From contig CAXSEE010000064.1 in NCBI GenBank assembly GCA_964235615.1, forward strand, positions 1-19,822: 19,822 bases of DNA, written 5' to 3'. The position numbers and the translations under genes were made by a program. The stretch comes from Lichenicoccus sp964235615. GTDB taxonomy: Bacteria; Pseudomonadota; Alphaproteobacteria; Acetobacterales; Acetobacteraceae. Numbering within the stretch: position 1 is the first letter of the stretch; every line of letters begins with the position of its first letter. The notes under the pieces were generated by a model. That model did no database searches. It had not been told where the DNA came from and worked only from the letters and a program-made list of their open reading frames with translations. Shown here piece after piece: positions 7,050 to 12,075 of this stretch.

Positions 7050-7795
7050 GCGTGGGTCCGCAGGCCGAGCCGCTCGATACAGGCCCGGGTCACGGGGGCC
7101 GCGTACGCGTCGTCGTCGGGTGCCCCGCCATTCGCGGAGGCGAGCAGTTGGGCGAGGGCGGCGGCATCGTCGATATCGTACCATGTCGGCAGCTCGACCA
7201 GCGGAAGGCCGATCGAGGCGGCGCGCGCGCGTGTCCGTGCCGCCACGTCCGACGTGCTCCACTCGATGTCCGCGAACAGCGCGGCGTGGGCCGCCTTCAA
7301 GCCGAGCAGGTAATAGCCGCCGTCTTCCGCCGGCCCGAGCACGGCGCGGTCGCCGGGTGCCGCGAGGGCCTGCGCCGCGCGCACCAGACAGGCGGTCGGC
7401 AGGGTCGGGCCGTCGGAGTTCAGCACGCAGGCGGCGCCATAACCGGCATCGAGCATCGAGCATACCGCGTGCAGCAGGCAGCGCCCGAACCCCTGCACGT
7501 CCAGTGGCATCTCGATGCTGCCATCCGCCAGCAGCAGCGGCGTGTCCTCGGCCAGATGACCGTCGAACAAGGCTTCCAGCCCGGCCGGCGCATAGGCGGC
7601 GAAACCCTGGATGCTCGCCTCGCGCGCGGCGAGGGCGATGTTCTCGGTGGTGTCGCGCAGGAAGGCGGCACTCATGGCGGCGGCCTGGCCGGGCGTCAGC
7701 GGCGGCACCAGCCGGGTCTTGGAGAAGCCCGGCCGCGGCGCCTTGGCCATGACCGCGATCGCGCAGACGTCGCCGTGCCGTAGATTTGTGACCAT
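7046..7795 (-). CDS. DUF2064 / TIGR04282-type transferase (rSAM-associated nucleotidyl/glycosyltransferase-like)
   Basis: The 249-residue cytoplasmic protein has a GT-A/nucleotidyltransferase-like fold. Conserved family motifs are AIAVMAKAPRPGFSKTRLVPPL (about 12-33, the P-x-P-G-x-x-K-T-R-L nucleotide loop), CVLNSDGPTLP (about 123-133), LGPAEDGGYYLLGL (about 152-165), IEWSTSDV and PTWYDIDD. This family is named for being encoded beside radical SAM proteins and is often automatically labelled arsenosugar biosynthesis glycosyltransferase. That label is unsupported here because ArsM/ArsS are absent. I chose ATG 7795 (MVTNLRHGDV), 10 nt after the upstream stop; an earlier in-frame ATG at 7834 would overlap the oxidoreductase gene. 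Co-occurrence with a radical SAM gene and a GT2 gene in one operon matches the reported family pattern. Confidence 0.85.
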   Translation of the reverse strand: MVTNLRHGDVCAIAVMAKAPRPGFSKTRLVPPLTPGQAAAMSAAFLRDTTENIALAAREASIQGFAAYAPAGLEALFDGHLAEDTPLLLADGSIEMPLDVQGFGRCLLHAVCSMLDAGYGAACVLNSDGPTLPTACLVRAAQALAAPGDRAVLGPAEDGGYYLLGLKAAHAALFADIEWSTSDVAARTRARAASIGLPLVELPTWYDIDDAAALAQLLASANGGAPDDDAYAAPVTRACIERLGLRTHA

Positions 7796-7805
7796 CTGGT
7801 TCCGA

Positions 7806-8567
7806 TCAGGATCCGCTGAACCAGTTATAGCCACGATCTTCCCAGAATCCCGCAGGTTTGCGGTTGGTCACGAACAAGGTGGTGACGAACTTCGGGTTCT
7901 TGAAGCCCAGCTTGGTCGGTATGCGTATCTTGAACGGATAACCGTATTCCGCGGAGATGGTTTCGCCGCGCCTGCTGGTGGCGATCAGGGTCTGCGGATG
8001 CAGCGCCGTCGCCATGTCCATGCCGCCGTAATAGCCGTCCGCGCACTCGTAGCCGACATAGCGGGCGGCGGGATCGGCGCCGACCTTATGCAACAGGCTG
8101 GCGAGCGTGGGACCGCCCCATTGGCCGATATAGCTCCAGCCCTCGACGCAGATGTGCCGCGTGATCTGCGAGGTCTGCGGCAGCGAGGCGAAGTCCGACA
8201 CGCGCCAGGGCCGCTTGTCCTGGATCGCGCCCGCCAGCGCCAGGCGGTAGCTGTCCGCGTCCAGCCTCGGCACGGCGTCGGCGCCATAATAGGCGTTGAA
8301 GCGGTCGGCCGGCGACAGTGCGCTCGCGGGGAAGATCTTCGCCAGGCTGCCGGTGCCGAACAGGGCGGCCTGCACGCGGTCGTTCCAGAGCGACACCGCC
8401 TTCAGGCTGTTCTGGACGATGTCGGCGTCGCTGATGTCGCAACCGGTCAGCAGGGTCAACGCGCCGAGGCTGAGGCTGCGGCCGAACAGGCGGCGGCGGC
8501 CGATCGCGGCGGTCAGCCCAGCTTCGAGGCGGGTCCTCTGCGGGAAGCGCCGGCCGGGTTCGGCCAT
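7806..8567 (-). CDS. sulfite-oxidase-fold molybdopterin-dependent oxidoreductase, exported
   Basis: The 253-residue mature-size protein carries the sulfite oxidase/MsrP-type molybdopterin fold. The key sites are ITRHICVEGWSYIGQWGG, where Cys140 is the expected Mo thiolate ligand and CxEGW is conserved, and the C-terminal GYPFKIRIPTKLGFKNPKFVTTLFVT ... GYNWFSG block (about 209-252). The N-terminus has a twin-arginine-like GRRRLFGRSLSLGALTLLTGC with a lipobox at Cys43. It is therefore probably folded with cofactor in the cytoplasm, Tat-exported and possibly lipid-anchored in the periplasm. The substrate is unknown: it may reduce or oxidise S- or N-oxides, or a pathway intermediate. ATG 8567 has a strong AGGAG 7 nt upstream and follows the cytochrome b stop by 2 nt. 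The adjacent cytochrome b is the obvious electron partner. Confidence 0.87.
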   Translation of the reverse strand: MAEPGRRFPQRTRLEAGLTAAIGRRRLFGRSLSLGALTLLTGCDISDADIVQNSLKAVSLWNDRVQAALFGTGSLAKIFPASALSPADRFNAYYGADAVPRLDADSYRLALAGAIQDKRPWRVSDFASLPQTSQITRHICVEGWSYIGQWGGPTLASLLHKVGADPAARYVGYECADGYYGGMDMATALHPQTLIATSRRGETISAEYGYPFKIRIPTKLGFKNPKFVTTLFVTNRKPAGFWEDRGYNWFSGS

Positions 8568-8569
8568 GG

Positions 8570-9271
8570 TTATTCTCCTGTTGGCGCAGGCGCCGGAGCC
8601 GAGGTGGGGGCCGGCTTGTGCGGGTGGGAAGTGGCGCGTCCCAGGGTCATGGCCACGAAGGTCTTCGGCACCAGGGCGACCAGGGTTACGTGCACCAGCA
8701 TGAAACCGACGATCGCGGCCATGAAAAAGAAATGCACGATGCGGGCGAAGACAAACCCGCCCATCAGCCAGGCCAGCCAGCCGAGCTGCACCGGCTTCCA
8801 GATCGCGAGCCCCGACATCACCATCATGAAAATGCTGAACAGGGCGCCCCAGTAGAAGACCTTCTGCACCGCGTTGTAGGTGCCGAGCCGATGCTCCAGG
8901 CGGAAGCGCGCGGCGGCGATGAAGTCGGTGAGGAAGGAGCGCGGCCAGACCGGCAGGAAGTCGCGCCGGAAATGCCCGCTGAGGATGCCGTGCAGGGCGT
9001 AGGCCGCAACGCTGACGACGAGCAGCCACATCCCGGCCAGATGCCACAGGATGGCGTTGGCGGTGCCGGACTCGCCGTGCTGGTCGTAGGAATATTGCGG
9101 GTCGCCGCCCAATGTCGCCCAGAGCGGAAACTGGAACGGCAGGATCGGCGCGTCGTTATAGATGCGCCAGCCGCTGCCGATCATGATCACGATGGCAATG
9201 CTGAACAGCCAGTGCGACAGCCGTCGGATCAGCGGATGGCGCTGTTCCTCCAACACTTCTGACGGCGTCAT
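8570..9271 (-). CDS. cytochrome b561-type membrane protein (electron partner of the Mo oxidoreductase)
   Basis: The 233-residue integral membrane protein of the cytochrome b561/Ni-Fe-hydrogenase-b family has about four long helices (about 18-38, 74-96, 137-157, 178-200). Candidate heme-ligand histidines are H20 (RRLSHWLF), H77 (ILWHLAGMW), H94, H180 (RIVHFFFM) and H194 (MLVHVTLV). This is the normal two-heme arrangement for moving electrons between quinol and a periplasmic partner, here the Mo oxidoreductase encoded 2 nt downstream. It ends in a Pro/Ala-rich tail (APTSAPAPAPTGE) that probably lies in solvent. The ATG overlaps the stop of the upstream binding-protein gene as ATGA (9271-9268). 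It replaces the MsrQ (YedZ) partner typical of MsrP, which argues against simple methionine sulfoxide repair. Confidence 0.87.
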   Translation of the reverse strand: MTPSEVLEEQRHPLIRRLSHWLFSIAIVIMIGSGWRIYNDAPILPFQFPLWATLGGDPQYSYDQHGESGTANAILWHLAGMWLLVVSVAAYALHGILSGHFRRDFLPVWPRSFLTDFIAAARFRLEHRLGTYNAVQKVFYWGALFSIFMMVMSGLAIWKPVQLGWLAWLMGGFVFARIVHFFFMAAIVGFMLVHVTLVALVPKTFVAMTLGRATSHPHKPAPTSAPAPAPTGE

Positions 9272-10035
9272 GCCTCGATCTCCAATCCGCTATCGACCAG
9301 GCTGGCACGAGCCTCGCCGGTGCCGAGGAATTGCATGAAGGCGTTCGCGTTGCGGCTCAGCACATGCCTGCTGAAGGCCATTTCGTAGCGTATCGCTGGA
9401 TAGGCCTCGTCGGGAATGGCGACGGCGGTGGAAAAGCCGAAACTCCGCGCGTCGGTGGCCATGACCAGCCCCAGCTCGACCTGGTCGTGGGCCAGAAGCC
9501 AGGCAACGCCTCCGGTGTCGACCTCGCCGGTGAGACGTCCTTCGAGCGCCTGCTGCAATCCCAGCCGGCGCAGCAGGGCAGGGGTGTCGACGACGGCGTT
9601 GAGGTTCGGATCGGTGACACCCAGCTTGCCGCGACCCAGAAGTGCCGGGATGGCGTCCGGCGTCGCTGGTGTCGCGGCGGGGCCTTTGCGTGCCACCACG
9701 AGGCGGTTGCGCCAGACGCCGACCTGCGCCTGCGGCCTGGTCAGCCCATTGGCGGCGAGCCCTCGCACGATCGGCTGCAGGCTGATGAAGATGTCGTCGC
9801 GTTCGTTACGGGTGAGCTGGGCGGCCATGATGGCCCCGGCCGCGCAGATCAGGCGCACCGGCACACCGGTCCGGTCGCGGAACATCACGCTGAGACGATG
9901 CAGCGGCTCGCGCAGCGTGAGATCACAGAAGACGACGATATCTGGCGCGTCGACGAATTCAGCCCGCGCTGTAACTGGAACGATTGCGGCGATGGGCAGC
10001 GCACCGATCAGGCCAAGCGCCTCGCGTCTCAACAT
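9268..10035 (-). CDS. ModA-like periplasmic substrate-binding protein
   Basis: The 255-residue type II periplasmic binding protein has a signal peptide (LRREALGLIGALPIAAIVPVTARA, cleavage near 25). The body resembles molybdate-binding ModA proteins: a first strand DIVVFCDLTLREPLHRLSVMFRDRTG (about 32-57), then ICAAGAIMAAQLTRNERDDIFISL, KLGVTDPNLNAVVD and a GGVAWLLAHDQVELGLVMATD block. No modB or modC permease gene is nearby. It may supply molybdate locally, bind another ligand, or act in cofactor handling for the Mo enzyme two genes downstream. I chose ATG 10035 because the signal peptide starts there; the frame is open further upstream but that part is not protein-like. It is first in the operon, 84 nt from the divergent MFS gene. 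Confidence 0.75.
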   Translation of the reverse strand: MLRREALGLIGALPIAAIVPVTARAEFVDAPDIVVFCDLTLREPLHRLSVMFRDRTGVPVRLICAAGAIMAAQLTRNERDDIFISLQPIVRGLAANGLTRPQAQVGVWRNRLVVARKGPAATPATPDAIPALLGRGKLGVTDPNLNAVVDTPALLRRLGLQQALEGRLTGEVDTGGVAWLLAHDQVELGLVMATDARSFGFSTAVAIPDEAYPAIRYEMAFSRHVLSRNANAFMQFLGTGEARASLVDSGLEIEA

Positions 10036-10068
10036 CACTGCCCCGTTCGCTATCGCACACGTCGCTGT

Positions 10069-10096
10069 ACTAGAATGGCACCATGATCCTGTCCAA
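10069..10096 (-). promoter_or_regulatory. candidate sigma70-type promoter for the Mo/rSAM/glycosyltransferase operon
   Basis: Read on the minus strand, TTGGAC (10096-10091) is followed after 16 nt by TCTAGT (10074-10069). These match the -35 and -10 consensus at 4 of 6 positions each. A start near 10062 would leave about 27 nt of leader before ATG 10035. The region is the only noncoding gap upstream of the seven genes. On the plus strand, TAGAAT (10071-10076) overlaps it and could serve the MFS gene, so the two transcription units may compete for one site. The boxes are weak and the call is low confidence. Confidence 0.35.
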
Positions 10097-10119
10097 TTCC
10101 ACAACGGCATCAACCCGCC

Positions 10120-11280
10120 ATGCGGGATCCAATGGCCGACCTTGACGTGCTTCCCCATGGAAATGCGCGGGCCGAGCAGCGGGCAACCCGGATCGCATTC
10201 TTCATTGCCGGCTTCGGCAATGCGGCCTGGGCTCCGCTGGTGCCGTTCGCGAAGGCGCGGGCAAACATCAGCGACGGCACCCTTGGGCTGCTGCTGCTCT
10301 GCCTTGGTGCTGGCTCGATGGCCATGATGCCGCTCGCAGGCGCCTTGTCGGCGAGGCTGGGCTGCCGCCGGGTGATCATCGCGTCGGCGCTATTTGTGGC
10401 CGCGATGTTGCCTGCGCTGGCGGTCGCGTCGCCGGCTCCCGTCCTTGTCGCGGCATTGCTGGTGTTCGGCGCCAGCATCGGCGCCATCGACGTGTCGATG
10501 AACATACAGGCGATCATCGTCGAGCGCGCGAGCGGGCGCGCCATGATGTCCGGCTTTCACGGCCTGTTCAGCGTGGGCGGCATCGCCGGCGCCGGCGGCA
10601 TGGCGGCCCTGCTCAGCCTCGATGTGTCACCGCTGCTGGCAACGCTCTGCGTGTCGGGATGCATCGTCGTGGCGTTGGCCTGCGCCGCGTCGGACCTGCT
10701 TGCCTATGGCAGCAGAAGCGGCGGACCCGCCTTTGCCATCCCGCACGGCGTCGTGCTGCTGATCGGCAGCCTGTGCTTCGTGGCGTTCCTCGCGGAAGGG
10801 GCGGTCCTGGACTGGAGTGCCGTGTTCCTGACCTCGATACGCCACCTCGCGGCTTCATATGCCGGGCTTGGCTATGCCGCCTTCGCCACGACGATGACGC
10901 TCGGCCGGCTGACCGGGGACCGCATCGTGCATGGTCTCGGCGGCAGGAGGGTCATCCTGATCGGTGGATGCGCCGCCGCAGCCGGCTTCGCCGTCGCGAC
11001 CCTGGTCCCATTCTGGCAGGCGGCGATGCTGGGTTATGCCCTGGTCGGGATTGGTTGTTCCAACATCGTACCGGTGTTGTTCACGAATGTCGGACGCCAG
11101 ACCACGATGCCCGAGGCCGTTGCCGTCCCGGCGATCACGACAATGGGTTATGCCGGCATCCTGGCCGGACCCGCCGCGATCGGCTTCATCGCCCAGGCCA
11201 GCAGCCTCCAGGCAGCTTTCCTGGTGATCGCCGTCCTGATGCTGGGTGTTGCCGCGTGCGGAAGGCTTTTGAAGACATAG
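10120..11280 (+). CDS. MFS transporter, YbjJ-like
   Basis: The 386-residue membrane protein has about 12 hydrophobic segments. The opening (RIAFFIAGFGNAAWAPLVPFAKARANISDGTLGLLLL) and GARLGCRRV-type loop (SARLGCRRVII), with IGAIDVSMNIQAI and SGFHGLFSVGGIAGA, resemble the YbjJ/DUF-type MFS group. The central LAEGAVLDWSAVFL is also typical. The substrate is unknown; it is a proton-coupled transporter by family. ATG 10120 and ATG 10132 are both possible, and GGGATC before the second is a weak ribosome site. It is divergent from the seven-gene operon, sharing an 84-bp control region, so it might export a product of that pathway. That link is inference from position only. Confidence 0.85.
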   Translation: MRDPMADLDVLPHGNARAEQRATRIAFFIAGFGNAAWAPLVPFAKARANISDGTLGLLLLCLGAGSMAMMPLAGALSARLGCRRVIIASALFVAAMLPALAVASPAPVLVAALLVFGASIGAIDVSMNIQAIIVERASGRAMMSGFHGLFSVGGIAGAGGMAALLSLDVSPLLATLCVSGCIVVALACAASDLLAYGSRSGGPAFAIPHGVVLLIGSLCFVAFLAEGAVLDWSAVFLTSIRHLAASYAGLGYAAFATTMTLGRLTGDRIVHGLGGRRVILIGGCAAAAGFAVATLVPFWQAAMLGYALVGIGCSNIVPVLFTNVGRQTTMPEAVAVPAITTMGYAGILAGPAAIGFIAQASSLQAAFLVIAVLMLGVAACGRLLKT

Positions 11281-11305
11281 AATGAATTCCATGTGCGGAC
11301 ACGTG

Positions 11306-11334
11306 TTGCTCGAAATACGCTAATAGCGTATGAT
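11306..11334 (+). promoter_or_regulatory. promoter with overlapping palindromic operator for the BrnT/HTH operon
   Basis: TTGCTC (11306-11311) and TATGAT (11329-11334, 5 of 6 consensus) are spaced 17 nt. The -10 box is overlapped by ATACGCTAATAGCGTAT (11315-11331), a perfect 8-bp inverted repeat around one central A. Type II TA operons are normally repressed by the antitoxin binding such a dyad, so this is the likely autorepression site. The expected transcription start, about 7 nt after the -10, falls on or beside base 11341, the A of the toxin ATG. No Shine-Dalgarno sequence lies before that ATG, in keeping with a leaderless mRNA. Confidence 0.6.
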
Positions 11335-11340
11335 ACCTCT

Positions 11341-11616
11341 ATGGATGACGCCGCTTTTAGTTGGGATGAGCTTAAAAGCGACAGATGCTTAGCTGAACGT
11401 GGCTTCGATTTCGCTTATGCGACTCAAATTTTTGATGGGGATACTTCAGAATACATCGACAACCGCAAACCCTATCCTGAAACCCGCATCCAAGTTTACG
11501 GCCGGATCAACAGAAAGGCTTACCGGGTTGTCTACACCGAGATCGAGCCAGCCACGAAGCACATCATCAGCGCCCACCGCATCAGCGAGAAGGAACTGGG
11601 TAAATGGCACAAGTGA
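11341..11616 (+). CDS. brnT: BrnT-family type II toxin
   Basis: The 91-residue product has the BrnT pattern: FSWDELKSDRCLAERGFDFAYATQIF (about 6-31), a short acidic segment, ETRIQVYGRINRKAYRVVYTEI (about 47-68) and HIISAHRISEKELGKWH (about 73-89). BrnT toxins are RelE-fold ribonucleases that block translation. The usual C-terminal RIISAR is HIISAHR here, a modest departure. I chose ATG 11341 because BrnT proteins start just before the xxWDExK motif, although the frame is open from 11293. The 3' end overlaps the antitoxin ATG by 13 nt, as expected for toxin-first BrnT operons. The gene is visibly less GC-rich than the flanking genes, which suggests transfer. Confidence 0.85.
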   Translation: MDDAAFSWDELKSDRCLAERGFDFAYATQIFDGDTSEYIDNRKPYPETRIQVYGRINRKAYRVVYTEIEPATKHIISAHRISEKELGKWHK

Positions 11617-11936
11617 GAATGACTGCCGCACGGGCTAAAAGTGCCGGCCGCGTCGACCAGGCTAAACTGAACGCCACGACCGAAGCCGACATGGAGCGGC
11701 ACGCGATTGAGGATGACGCTTTGCTGGCCGACAACGAGTGGTATCCCGCCCCTGCTACCGTTCGCGCCAATCTTGGCCTCAGTCAGCCAGCTATGGCGGC
11801 ACTCTTGCGCATACCGGTTGGCACTTGGCGCAACTGGGAACAGAACCGTGTCCAACTCGATCCCGCTGTTCAGACGTTGCTACGGGTGCTGATGCGGGAG
11901 CCGGACGCAGTGAAGCGTGCGATGGAAGCAGCGTGA
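11604..11936 (+). CDS. helix-turn-helix antitoxin paired with BrnT
   Basis: The 110-residue protein has a disordered basic N-terminus (MAQVRMTAARAKSAGR), a linker ATTEADMERHAIEDD (about 24-38) and an XRE-like HTH at about 53-82 (VRANLGLSQPAMAALLRIPVGTWRNWEQNR). It probably binds toxin with its N-terminal part and the dyad upstream of the operon with its HTH, so that it represses both genes. It is not the classical RHH-type BrnA; this HTH class is the common alternative partner. The ATG at 11604 overlaps the toxin stop by 13 nt, coupling translation. Next on the plus strand is only a short gap before the convergent glnD 3' end. Confidence 0.85.
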   Translation: MAQVRMTAARAKSAGRVDQAKLNATTEADMERHAIEDDALLADNEWYPAPATVRANLGLSQPAMAALLRIPVGTWRNWEQNRVQLDPAVQTLLRVLMREPDAVKRAMEAA

Positions 11937-12075
11937 CGGTCAATCAAACCGGGAAGCCGTTTGCAGGCTGCTGTTCGGAGCCTCTCGCCTGATCGCTGCT
12001 AGAGCCCTATCGACAAATGTCAGATCGAGCGCGCTTCCTCGGCAAGCCCCCGGAACGGTGCGGCAGCGCTCTGGC
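11937..12075. other. convergent intergenic gap with no gene or clear terminator
   Basis: The TA operon and glnD converge here. The best inverted repeat I can find is AGGCT-N9-AGCCT (about 11963-11981) with no following T run, so I do not call a terminator. I see no recognisable RNA gene. Confidence 0.4.

Noticed and set aside
7050..7463. Upstream extension of the GT87 membrane protein by 138 residues
   Set aside because: This part lies out of frame over the DUF2064 gene, is Arg-rich, and the GTG at 7049 with GTGA overlap explains the start.
7046..7795. Arsenosugar biosynthesis label for the DUF2064 gene
   Set aside because: The label comes from family association; no ArsM or ArsS-like protein is present, and the radical SAM enzyme here is a SPASM type.
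8568..9047. N-terminal extension of the Mo oxidoreductase by 160 residues
   Set aside because: It is an out-of-frame read of the cytochrome b gene; ATG 8567 has a strong AGGAG and a signal sequence right after it.
11963..11981. AGGCT-N9-AGCCT hairpin as a terminator between the TA pair and glnD
   Set aside because: The stem is only 5 bp and no T run follows on either strand.
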